Translations under genes and position numbers: made by a program
Shown: positions 9,181 to 24,099 of the stretch, piece by piece
How positions within the stretch are numbered: position 1 is the stretch's first letter
Layout of the letters: each line of letters begins with the position of its first letter
The notes under the pieces: generated by a model
Databases searched by the model: none
Told to the model about the DNA's origin: nothing
The model's input: only the letters and a program-made list of their open reading frames with translations
Origin: Phoenix dactylifera
Taxonomy: Eukaryota > Streptophyta > Magnoliopsida > Arecales > Arecaceae
Assembly: GCF_009389715.1 (NCBI RefSeq)
Contig: NC_052401.1
Location: forward strand, 2,778,843-2,842,842
DNA: 64,000 nucleotides
Direction of reading: 5' to 3'

Positions 9181-12100
9181 CTACTTGGCTGCCACAAATT
9201 GCTGTTGTGCTGTGGTTTTTGAGTCGTCATCTATTGAGATGCCCTGGTTGATAATCCCCAGTACAAGTATTATTTTAAAGAGATAGAAGATAAAACTGCA
9301 GTCTCCCTTCAGTCCAATTTATTATATAAATGAAAAATGTCAAATAACAAGCAAAACCTGATTAATTTGATCCAATGACTCACCTCAGAAGGATCAAATT
9401 TGGCACCCAGACTGCTAAGTTTCGCATGAGCTTCAGCATAATCCTTGAAAAATGCATCCTGATCCTCCGCATATTTCTCAGCATAAACCTGCAAATATTA
9501 CAACATGTCATATATGCATAACCTTCAAGTTGGATTCTCCTGTAGGCAATATGAGTTTTATCTGTTTACCTTGAAAGAGGGGTCCTCAAACAAAACAGCG
9601 TCCGTAGGCAAAACTAGTAGATCCTCATCTCTTCGTTCTTTGATATCCTATCATCAAATTTGCATATAATCTTCATTCAGTCTGAGGAGGGGGTTTATTC
9701 GCACACCAGAAAGATCTTACCTTGAAATAGCTGTTGTCAAACTTCAACCATTGCACTGTCCATGACTGTCCTCCAGGTGCTCCAGGTCCATCTTTCTGTC
9801 AAGAAGCAGACAAAAATCATACCATTAGCACAGCACAATATCTCACATATTGCAGAATGGTGCACTAAAATAGATGTCACTTATTAATAAAGATAGATGT
9901 AATTTAATTCAAAGATACTAGTGATGGCAAAAATCATGAGAAGTATGTTGCACTGGCCATGGATTTGATCCAAGTTAAGGTGGGAATATACTGCTAGGGA
10001 GGGGGGGTGCAGCAGGTGCTAGGGCTGATAACGGGCCAGCTCATGCTGCCTACTTATGGCCCAGGCCTGGCCCATGTAATGTAATACCAGCTCAGGCCTG
10101 CTAACATAAAAAGCACCAATCCTAGACCTAGGCCCGGCCCATATGCATCAGGCATAGGCTTAGCTCAGCCCATAGCCAGGTCTGTCATAGGACTCCCCCA
10201 CCCAACCTCTCTCTCTCTCTCTCTCTCTCCATTAGTGCGAGTTTTGGCGAGACGGTGGAGCCACTCCTCTGCAACATGGCAGTGACTGAAAGACCCATTA
10301 TTCAATGATTCTCGACCGTCGACACAAATCCCATAAAGGGGATTGAGCTCCCATGGTAGTTTTGCAGATGGCTGGCAGCGGAGGCTTAGGGCTAGGGCCG
10401 GAGGAACAAAAGAGGAAAAGCAAGCGGCACGGTGCTTGAGATTGGGGGAGATGATTATGGCCTAGGCTAGGCCTGCCCAAATACAGCTTAGGGGCTTCGT
10501 GAGCCTAAAATTTAAGGCTCAGGCCTAGGTTCATAGTCCATGCAACTCAGCCTAGCCCATCCCAGTTAGGTGGGCCTAGGCTAGCTCAAGCCCATAATCA
10601 GCAATTTATTCAACAATGTAGTGATTAGCATTATGATACTCATTACAACAATATTTCCAAACTAAGGTCCTGTTTGGCATTATTGTTGTTTTTTTCTTTT
10701 GTTTCTATACAAATTAGTAAAATACTACATGGAGATCGAGTTTGAAGATAGCATTTGTGCAAAACTTTCGCCATCCCTTTCATTTGTTTTCACTCTTTCA
10801 TGAAAGCAATAATGCTTTGCTACCAAGAACTCTTAAAGATGTACTATTTGAAAAAACAAAAGGGTTTCATCATACATGTTGTTCAATCTAGTTCATTTTC
10901 CTTCTAGGGTTTTTAAAAACAAAAACAGAAAACAAAAGCAGTACCAAACAGACCCTAAGGCGAGAAGAGTGGGCATGCTGAATCGTACAATTGAGGAACT
11001 AGTGGTAGAGTGTGCAAGCCAAACAAGAATCCGACTTAGCCCAAGATGACTTAGGACCTTATGTATAGGTTTGGCTCACCTTAAACTGCTTAACACAAAG
11101 CATATTCAGATGAGATCCAACCTATGGACCTCAAATTGAACCCATTACCAATGCTATGTAAGCAACTGGACATGCTCTCATGAGTTGTCCGAACTGAACA
11201 TGATACAATTAAGTAAAAACTTAATCCAAATATACTTCTGACAAGAAATATGTAGGGAGAAGTAGATGTATGAAGAGAGTTTTCTTAACATGTCACTTTT
11301 CAATAATTGAATGAATTAACTATAAGGGACCAGTTTGGCTTCACAAGATTGGAATTCAAGTCTTTTGCCATTTGACATTGACTTGTATGCGATCACTTGT
11401 GCGAAATGCCAATTATGATCATACAGTGTGACCTTCTATATGACATATGCTATGCTTATAGAGAACATGTTGCATCAAAACACACAGATTTTCAACAACC
11501 ACTGTCATGCCACCACTATTAGCCATTTAGCATGCAAGCATATATGGACTTTAAACATCATTTATATTCTAGTATAATTTAGCTAAAACAATGTTTTTGA
11601 AGTTAATCTTATCAAATAAGATTTTCTTATAATATAGGTGTGCAAGGTGACGTTTCCTTCCAACAATTTTTTTAGCAACAATCAATATGTAATGAGCACG
11701 GGAAAGAAAATCTTATCTTCAACATTGTGTTTTAATGCGAATCAATTTCCTCTCTTGGGCTTTTTCCACAAATATTAGTAACCAACTCGATCAACTAGAG
11801 CTTGCTTTCATAATCATCCATAAGATGTATAGCATGACCCATTACAGCTAGAGAAAGAAAATTTATAAAGCAACTGATTAATGGCATCTTTTGCTAGATT
11901 AAACACTGGTTGTTCCCCAAGTGCCAATCTGATTAACCTCTGATATTGAAAGAGATCTCCTTGCATGTCCTTGGAAACTGTGGTGACAGTGAATCTCTAA
12001 GATTGGGGTTTGGAGTCCAATATGAGGCTATTTCATGACAAGCTAATTCTCTCAATTTCTCATCTATCTTGAATGCTATACATTCGTTAACAACCCATAT

Positions 12101-15100
12101 CTGATGTTAAGCCGAGTTATCTTAGATTGATGGTATAAGGGCAACAAGCTTTGGCACACCTCATTGCTAATGATATTTGGATGCAATGGCCTCCCTTAGA
12201 CCAGTCCTTATTCAATATATTCACTTATGTGCTCATCAAACTGTTGTAACAATGGGATCATTTAAAATAGGGAGACTATTTATACTATTCAAAGAAATCT
12301 TTGCTTTAAACAAGCATCAATCTTGTTCCATGTTGTCATACCTCAAGCCAATTATGCTATATATTATGCTTTCAATTCAGGTTCATCCTTCCATAAAACT
12401 TAGGACATTCTAGGTCAGTGCCCCTTTCCTTCACATGAAGAAAGCATAAAATTGCTACCCCATGTCACTGCAAATTTAATCACCACCATTCAGACCATGA
12501 ATACTAATAAGGGGTGCATGTGCTTGTGAAAATTCAAATCATATGTATTCAATAAAATCCTATATATTTTGAGACTATTTGCCTATTATTCTCTCTCTTC
12601 TTTTGTCCTTTATTCTGCTTGACAGCCTCCAACTTGTTGCCTATGCTAACCAACAAAACATATTTAGTTGAATTCCTCAATTTTATAAAATGATGTAAAG
12701 AAGAATCCCTAAATCAAATTTCAATACATTGAAATGGAACCATCATCAACTTCTATGTTTACCAGGAAGCTTGCAATTTAACATTTGGGAAGGTTTTGAA
12801 GAATGAAACGAAACAGGATACCTCTATATCTATATGGTGAACAGTTGCTATATTTGTTTACCAAGAAACCATTATCTACAATTAAGGGAAAGACTTTAAA
12901 TAAGATCTCAAAAGAGGCATGTATTTTAAGAAAATATACTACTCGCAACTTAAAAGATAAACGGGCAATAAGAATGAAAATAACATACTGTATACTTCGT
13001 TTCTGGTTTGCCCCAACCACTACGCTCCGGTCTGGACCTTCCCAGAGTATGTGCACCAGATAATGCAACAATCTCCTGCAAGTGAACACCACACAATTTA
13101 ATGGAGGCTACTGGCATGTAAATACATCTAAGCTTGTAGCATTAAGTATGGTGTGTAAACCTTGTCATTAAGGCCCATTCTGTAGAATACATCCCGTAAA
13201 TGAGCAGCAGGTGATGGCGGGCCAGCAGCTAAACACAGAAAGTAAAGTAACACCGTTATTCAAATAAAAGTCTGGAGCAAAAGCAGGAACATGAGTGGCA
13301 TCAAAATGTCAAACTTCACAGCATTATCACAAAAGCATCATTAAGAAAACCTTACATCACCATCACTATTGTGATGAACTATTAACATGATTGTTTCCAT
13401 TTTAAGCCTAGCTAGGTGATGCCGTCAAAGTCCATTTATGATGATGAGCGATAAGGTGCCTATATTGATGATATACTGCATGTGTTGCAGGGTGATAGTT
13501 ACAATGATGATAGTATGGCGGCAGTGACAAGTGGTAACAATAGTTCCATGAGGAAACCATGGAAAATGGATGATTGATGGAGAAGTAGTTGAAGACAGGA
13601 AAAAGCAAAAGGGCTGTCCGTGTTGGTGGTGTCATAAAATGCATTTTTCAAATGGATTTGAACGATCTAGATATTAATTGTGTAAAAGACATTTTAATTT
13701 GTAAACTAAAAGTAATGTCAATGGAACATTTCTTATGCTTCAGGATCTTGCAGGCAAAATTTACGATGATTGATTAGAAGGATCTTACACATCATTCTGC
13801 TTCTTCCCATATAGTACATTCCCAAGGAGAAGATGGATTCACCTTTTTTTTCAACAAATAGGTCAAATCTTTTGTGACCCCATGTGTTACATCATCAACT
13901 CTAATGCTCAAAAAAGAGACAACCATGTGTCTCTGCTTCAATGCACAAAAGACAAATGTCAGAATGCAATCTTACCAGGAAGCTTCCCCTCAGGTGGGCA
14001 CTGCTCAGGTCCAGATACATCTACCCTTCCATACTTCATGGGGATTTTGGGGCAGCCAGCCTCCTGAGAGATGACAATGATGCAAGATATAAATAATCAT
14101 ACAGACAAAAACCACGTGCAGCTGGACAAACTAGATAGAACAGGACCTCAATAGCTGTAGCACTGGCTAACTGGAACAAGTCTGCATAAGTAACACCAGA
14201 ATACTTGTCCTTGATAGGCTGAAGAAGCTTTAATGCATTTGTAAGACCTGTAAAACAATGTAAGCAGTCCCCCATAGTAGCAAAAAGTAGATCATATATG
14301 GCAGAGCATCAGTACCAGCATTGGCTGCATGTTTTAGTTCTATTTCAAATCGCAGGCTTCCATTAGCTCCACCCCGTTGTGGCCATTCTGCAATATTCTT
14401 GTCATATGTACCAGCATCATGCCATCCTAGACGAACCTATGCCAATACTATGACTATCAAAAATGCTGTCTTTGCAAATGTTATCAGTTTATTTCCCAAA
14501 AGGATAATTGGATTACAAATAATTATAGTTGTCACAAACATCGCAACTGAGCAACATTTTGACGTCAAAATAACACATATTGTTTGCATAGTGAGTACTT
14601 TCCACCACTATTTTGCCTGGTAGACATAGAGTTTGTTATAAGCTGGCAACAAATAGAGAGGCTACCTTTTCCATATTTCAAGATCAAGTTATTCTGATGG
14701 CTCTGACTGAGCCAAGAGCAAAGGGAAAGATCAATATCACTAAAGAAAAAAAAAAGAAAGATGTTAAAAAGGGGAGGGGTGAAGAGAAAAGAAATTCACC
14801 TTGCACCATTTATACATCAGAATGTGACTTGTTAGGACTCAGGATTGAAAAGAAATGAAAGTGCCACTTATCCCTTGGATATTAGTATTATCCATTCCAT
14901 CCAGCAAGAGGTGCAACAGGTGCACCAGAACATGGATAAAGAAAAAGCAATTCCAAAACAGCACTTGCTAGCCTCCCTTTGCACAGTAAAACCTATTCAA
15001 GTTTTGTCAGGCCACTTTAACTCACACCTATCTATCAGAACAAGAAAGTCACCCATTATAACAACATTAAAAGGCTACAATACCTATAAAATCTGTGTCA

Positions 15101-17839
15101 CAACAATAAGCACCAAAAGCCTTGCATGACAACAGCATGGGGCTGGAACTTTATGTACACCATTTCACCATCCATTTCTACTAAGGTCTCCATTCCTTGT
15201 CAGCATATGTTATTTCAGACTCTTCTTTGCAACTTCCATGTGTGTCTTTTTAAGTCTGTACTCATATTTTTTGAACATCCGGCACACATCCAAAGACCTC
15301 TCTTACCCTCCATAAATTATCTTGCATCGGCCTGAACAATCTCAGACAACCTTGAGCACTTCATCCACAAGAGGTGCAACTCCTCCTTGAATTTACCATG
15401 CATTTATATTAACATTGTAACGTCTGTAGTGGTATCTTATAAGCATGGATCCTTCTTATTGTTTTAAATTTTGTTTATACAACATGTGGACCAGGTAATT
15501 GTCATGTAATTTTTCTTTTTGCATCTTCAAGGCATGTTGTAAGTAGATAATGACAGCTCCACTTCATCCAATCATTGAAAACTACTTGTAATATAATCTT
15601 CTTAAGCACTAACAATTACACATTAATTTTGACAATTATGATTTGTTATGAAATGCATGTTAATTTGATGATTATGATTTGCTACAATCCTTAAAAACTG
15701 TGAGGCGGAACTGGAAAGCCTGCCTAAATCCTAAAAAAAATAAAAATTCCATACAGCTTCAAGCTATACCAAGTAAACTATTTGAACAGATCCATAAGAG
15801 CCCCAGTAATATTAGAGCCAATGTATTTGGTGTGACCATCAAATCTCTCAACAGCCACCATATGAGAATATACCGTATAAAGATCATATCACATCCAAAT
15901 CAAGCTTGGATGACATGTGATCAAGTGAGAGATGCTAAGTCATCAAGAAGTGCATACTCAATGATTGGTTGTTGAGAGAAGTGTGTGCTCTCTTTCTTAC
16001 TTTCATTCCTCTCTCTCTCCTCCAGCATCTATCCTCAGACGACACTATCTAACGGCATCCCGTCCACATTCGATGACAACTACAATGTCCTGGCCAAATG
16101 AGCCCTCTCTCTCTCTCTCGAGTGAGTCCGGAGGACTTGGCCTCTCTCTCTCCCTCCCTCCCCTTCTTCCTCTTACCCCTTTCCCTCTCCTTCCCCCTAT
16201 TTCAACAGATCCAAGTTAAGCATAAGAGCCCTAGTAATATTAGAGCCAATGTATTTGGTGCGATCATCAAAGCTCTCAACAACCACCAAATAAGAATATA
16301 CCGTATAAAGATCATATCACATCTATATCAAGCTTGGATGACATGTGATCAAGTGAGAGATGCTAAGTCATTAAGAAGTGCGTACTCAATGATTGGTTGT
16401 TGAGAGAAGTGTGTGCTCTCTTTCTTACTCTCATTCCTCTCTCTCTCTCTCTCCCCTCCATCCTCTATTCGCTGACGACACTATCTAACAGCATCCCGTT
16501 CACATTCGATGACAACTACCACGTCCTGGCCAAGTAAGCCCTCTCTCTCTCCAAGTCCAATCTCTCTCTCTCTCTCAGGTGAGTCCGGAGGCCTTGGCCT
16601 CTCTCCTTCCCTCCCTCCCCTTCTTCCTTTGACCCCTTTCCCTCTCCTTCCCCCTAGTTCCAATACATTGTGGTTTAGCACGAATGTACCTATACTTTAC
16701 CGTACTGGTCACTAGCTGACATGACTCTCGATACCAGTCCGGTGAACTCTACGTGCAAGCAGTCCATCTTAACTCCATAAGATTCTCTTCCAAGAACTAT
16801 CTGCAAGTCGCGTGATCCATTATATTTCTTATACGGAATATGTCTTGTAATAGCAACATGAATCCACGGATTCTAGGTCATGATCAATCTTGAAATGATA
16901 GGATAAAATCACGGCAACAGCAAACACTGTTCAGGGTTTCCTGGTCATATGATTTGAATCCATGTCATAATCTTTGAAAGACTTTCATAACCATCAAATA
17001 ATTCAAATATATTCCACAGATTCCCTTTGCAAGCATACTGATCCAGTTAACCCAAATCTTGCGTCTTCTCACGAGACCAATCCATTTCACATCAAACCCC
17101 ATTTATTCCACAATTTAATCAAGAAAACACCAATCCACAAAGGTGACATCCTACTTCAAGAACTTGAACAAAAATTAAGTCAAACAAGAACTCGAATACC
17201 TTTAGTACATGATACGCACATATATAAAACGTAAAATGAAAATCAAGAACTTGAACATAATTAGGTAACACAATCCAAATCCAATTCACCTATCCATTGA
17301 AACACACCAATCATTCTATAAAATATACTAAATAATTAAAGAAACATCAAGAAATGCTGCGTATGGATGCAGTGAAGAAAAACACACCAGAATTGGGTGG
17401 CAGAAGGTGGTCTTAAGGACCTCCCTGATATCCTCTCTTGCGCTCTTCAGCTGCGCTGGATCCGACGCCGAGCACACGGCGGATGAGCTGATCGCCCGGC
17501 TCGTTGCCTGTGGCCTCTAAGGATCCCAGCACACCCAAGAAGAAGGCATCAGTTGAAAAACAATCAATTTCCTAATTTCTTGATCAACATACCAGTCGGG
17601 TGGAGAATAGGGCGAACCTGGCAGAGGCGGGGGCGGAGGGAGGAGAGCGGAGAGGAGGGGCGGAGGGCGGTGCGGTGGCCGTCCGGGATGAGGTGGATGG
17701 AGCGGAGGGCGGCGGAGGCGCGAGGCGGAGATGGGAGGAGGGGGAGGGACGATCGGGCCACCGCCGCCCGCCTGGCGGCTGCAGCGGGGAGGAGGCAGGC
17801 ACCGAGGTAGGAGGCCGTGGTGGAGAGCCGCTCTGCCAT
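9181..17839 (-). CDS. L-ascorbate peroxidase, chloroplastic (stromal form), 11 exons
   Basis: Class I haem peroxidase that reduces H2O2 with ascorbate in the chloroplast stroma. Coding exons (minus): 17839-17618, 17516-17388, 14436-14316, 14247-14147, 14063-13976, 13228-13161, 13075-12989, 9795-9721, 9647-9570, 9488-9384, 9243-9181. They give 1,137 nt and 378 residues, and every junction keeps frame with GT-AG ends. Residues 1-80 are rich in Ala, Ser and Arg with few acids, as in a chloroplast transit peptide. The distal haem site is RLGWHDAG (Arg119, Trp122, His123). The proximal site is LSGAHTLGR (His252), with Asp292 in LKFDNSYF. The stromal-type C-terminal loop [20 protein letters not shown] is present. 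The stop is TAG after FVAAK. Introns 2 (2,951 bp) and 7 (3,193 bp) hold transposons and a 428-bp duplication. The protein resembles rice APX7-type stromal enzymes. I chose the donor at 17617 because the later GT at 17592 breaks the frame. Confidence 0.93.
10021..10605. mobile_element. Unclassified element with interior built from a GGCCCAGGCC word (intron 7)
   Basis: The ends match as short inverted repeats: GCTGATAACGGGC at the left and, reversed, GCTGATTATGGGC at the right. The interior is made of degenerate copies of a CCCAGGCCTGGCCC/GGCCTAGG word in both orientations, interrupted by a (CT)n tract near 10208-10228 and a unique segment. No coding capacity is visible. The boundaries are approximate. 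Confidence 0.5.
10663..10960. mobile_element. MITE, hAT-like, in ascorbate peroxidase intron 7
   Basis: The left end reads GTCCTGTTTGGCATTATTG. The right end reversed reads GGTCTGTTTGGTACTGCTT. Both are flanked by CTAAG(G), a candidate target duplication. The body is about 285 bp with no coding capacity. TGTTTGG-type ends are common on plant hAT-derived MITEs. Confidence 0.65.
15786..16645. repeat. 428-bp tandem duplication inside ascorbate peroxidase intron 2
   Basis: Two head-to-tail copies begin CATAAGAGCCC at 15793 and 16221. Each carries GATCATATCACATC, GTTGTTGAGAGAAGTGTGTG, a (CT)n tract and a CCTCCCTCCCCTTCTTCC block. They differ by scattered substitutions and by CT-tract length. Apparent open frames here are by-products of the duplication. 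Confidence 0.85.
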
Positions 17840-18047
17840 CGCTTCCCTCAGTAGTGGTGGCTACGGAAAGAAGTAGGAACCCAAGCGAGGAAGACGAAGA
17901 CAGGGGGGTCGGCGGCTTTCTAAAAACAATTTGGGCTTCCAGTTCCAGCGGCTTCTTCTTGCAGCGTTTGGTTGGCGCTTTGTTTATTATTTTTTTTTTT
18001 TGGTCACGGTTTCAAGGGTTTAGCCCGCCTTTTTTGACGGCATGGCG

Positions 18048-18418
18048 TTAAGAGGGATCGCTTTGAGGCATGACGCATCAACGTTCCGTAACGGTGTTAT
18101 TTAGGGTTTAAATCGCTTCTTTTTTAAAAAAATTTATTATACAACAACAGCTTACGCTATTTTGGCATACATGCAGCCAACAAAATCAAAAAAAAAAAAA
18201 AAAAAACAGTGCATTAGAGGGGCGCCCCCAGCTATGGCCAAAATATCTCTCCGAAGTGCTGAACTGCATATGTGGCGATCCAGTTTGCGTCCCTATTCGC
18301 CTTCTGGTACATTTGCACGATTTGTAAGGCGCTACAGTCTACTGTCAACCTGCCTTCTTTGTGTAAGAGGGAATGCTTTGAGGCATGACGCATCAATGTT
18401 CCATAACGTCATTATTTT
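18048..18418. repeat. Direct repeat pair upstream of the ascorbate peroxidase gene
   Basis: A segment of about 53 bp (GCTTTGAGGCATGACGCATC plus AACGTTCCGTAACG) at 18048-18101 recurs at 18365-18418 with a few substitutions, 317 bp apart. It starts about 210 bp upstream of the start codon. The intervening DNA has poly-T and poly-A runs. It could be a local duplication or the footprint of an insertion. Confidence 0.7.
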
Positions 18419-21074
18419 ACACTCGTCCATTGACCATAGGACCTTGATTTGTCTTAATATTTAAGTAGTGAGTATTATAATGGCAATAGTGGAATGTAAA
18501 AAATGGCATTATTTTCCAATAACTAGTATTTAATATAAAATTAATTTTTTCATCTCTTTTAGGAGATATATTAAGAAAATTGATTTTTGAAAAGAGTGTA
18601 CCATTTTATTTGGAAAAATTGTCTCAATGTAATAATGGTCATTATTTTTCTTATAACATACTATTTATGATAGTAAATAAAGTATTTTAAAGGTTGTTAC
18701 GATGTTAAAGAGCCACTTTTTGATAGCAATCAAAGCAACACAAGATAGGATAAGAAATTGAGGATTGATAGGATTTGTCTGTCTTGTGTCGATGCCTAGT
18801 TTATGGATGACTGCTGAAAACATTGTCCGCAAGATTTGTGAGACTAGCCATGCAGCTCGCATAGCCTGTAGAATGGAGTCATACACTGAGAGAATGATAT
18901 GCAAGGAGGGAACCCAGCATTAAGCAGCAGCAACATGGGTGATCTCTGTGCAAAAACCCATGGACAGGTCTGATTTCGTTGTGCGATATATGACACACCT
19001 TTGAATTAAATTGGTTTCTACCTAACTTGACCCCTAGGTACAAAAACCCCTAGCGTGCACATTATTTTTCTTTAGTTGGTCAGACATTAGGCTGAATCTG
19101 TGTTCTACTCAATCCATTTTACTTTGTTTGCATGACTCCTTATTTGGCCTAGACTGATGTATTTATCTCGCAAGCATGACAGCATGATGTGACAAGAGGT
19201 AGATAAGATCTCCATCCCGGAGAATGGATGAGATATAGGGGGTGGGGTGTAAACGAGCACTTTACCATATGAATCACATAGTTGGTTCCTTGGAGACCAC
19301 TGGTTGGTTGATATTAGCTGCTGAAGCTCATTAGTTCACTGGAAGATGCACCTAACAAGTCAAAATTTATTTTTAGTATTTTGAGTAAATTATAAAAATT
19401 TTTCTGAGGTTTATGTTTATTATACTTACATCCAATAATTTGTAAAGCCTACGTTTACATCTAGTTCAATTAACCATACTAGTCGAAATTATCCTTAAGT
19501 GAGGAGGAGGATAATTACATTTTCTTATATCCTTGAATGGCTGTTATACCATATAAAATTATTTTAGTCATTTTAATTTTTTTCTAACATAGGATTTGAA
19601 TTCCATTTAAAATTAATAGTTTGACTAACGTTTTGTTGAATTATGAGTTAAAGTATTGGATAAAAATAATCTCGAGAGAATTAGCGTAAGTTTCTCGTAC
19701 TATTAAATATAAGTATAATTTACTCGGACAATTTTTTAATTTACTCTAGTACCCTTTGGGAGACTTTGACCATTTTTCTCTCTCCAAAACCTCTATTTCC
19801 TAAAATACTTCGAACTCATACAATAAGTAGGCCATCTCAGTGGAGTAGCCCAGGATGCATTTTCTGTTTTCTTGAATGATTTTCCATGCATGCTTCTAAA
19901 TTCTTGTTGATAGGAATGCATTATGATGTATTTGCTCTCGAGCACTTTAATAGAGTTCTTCACTTTAACCCCACAAAAAAAAAGTTCCACATAATCAGCG
20001 AAGAAATGAAGAGTGGATTACTGAGCCTCATTTGAATCTTCACAGAAAAATACACACACAGCTCCTTAGGTTAACATTCCAACCCTCTCAACAATGTGAA
20101 TATCTAATGCCATGCCCTCAACAGCATTCCATTCCCCCATTCCTCCCCAACTTGGACATTTCAATTTGGTTGACACCTACAACAGCTGATCTCGTGCAAT
20201 GGTTCTGAAGCTCAGGGATAAAATGCCGACATATCAGAGGACAACATCAAAGCAAGATGATAACCGATCGAGAGGAAGAAAAACAACAATGGCTCGATAA
20301 GATCAATGTAAAGGACGCAAGCATTTTAGGTATCATATAAGATCAAGCATGTGCCATTGAAAAATGAAGCAATATCTCAATTTACAGAAGATCAGTTTTA
20401 CCCTGCAAGTTAAAAAGCAGGGTAAAGCAACAGGGCCTAGTGCATAGGATGAAGATGTAAACCTGATAATTGAAACACAACAATGAGTATAACAGCAGGT
20501 CAGGTGTGGCACCAATCTGAATATGTGAAGCCAAATTACCTCAAACTTCATAAGGGCAATAGAAGCCACAGCTTTGGCAGCAATAAGCATTGGGATTAAG
20601 GTAAAAGGGGTTATGCTAATGAGTAATGACCATGCTGGCGAGGGTTTGAAGATAACAAATCAAATAGGCTTGAGCACTAACCAATACTAAAGTGAATTTC
20701 AAATAAATGGCTCCAAAATGATGGGCTAGGATTTGTTCTTTGAAGACCATCTGAAAAGAGAGACAACACTCACAAAAAACCAAGATTATTTTAAAAAAAA
20801 TCTTCAACACATAGTACATTCATCACCAAGACATAGTATCTTCAAAAGATTCATAAACCAGCATCAACAAATTGTATCTTCAACACAATTAATGTTCGTA
20901 AACTATCATCGACACAGTACATTCATTTTAACTCGCATGTCTGTCTCTTGGACCCACTTCTGAAACAAATATAATACAAATCAGACCATCTCTACGAGAC
21001 CTACAACTAGATGTCACGCCACCCACATGATGAAACTGTGATAGAAGAAAATCCACATGCCACCTGCTATCGCC
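18419..21074. other. Intergenic, AT-rich, no gene recognised
   Basis: Only short frames without recognisable domains are present on either strand. A MITE-like element lies at 19378-19748. The right part (about 20300-21074) lies downstream of the RPB10 stop codon and may include its 3' UTR. Confidence 0.4.
19378..19748. mobile_element. MITE-like element with inverted ends
   Basis: The left end is TTTTGAGTAAATTATAAAAA. The right end reversed is CTAGAGTAAATTAAAAAATT. Both are followed by a similar TT(C/G)T(G/C)(C/A)GAG segment. The interior of about 370 bp is AT-rich and non-coding. A target duplication is not clear. Confidence 0.5.
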
Positions 21075-23901
<2,827 letters not shown>

Positions 23902-24099
23902 CTCTTCGTTCCTTCGCCGGCACCCGAAGTCCGCTTCGTCTCCCTTCCCGGGGTAGCTTCGCTCGGAGTCGGAGGAGAGAGGGGGCCGAAAGAGGTTTAT
24001 GGGAGGAAAAATCTATTTCACGAGGCTCCCCGACATAACCACAAATTATTAATAAATCCCTGACTTGCGAAGTAATGAAGTCGTTACCCGGTTGCCGAC

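Noticed and set aside
17584-17617. Later donor (ACTG|GTATG, 17592) for exon 1 of ascorbate peroxidase
   Set aside because: It puts exon 2 out of frame with the conserved [12 protein letters not shown] segment. The donor at 17617 keeps the frame.
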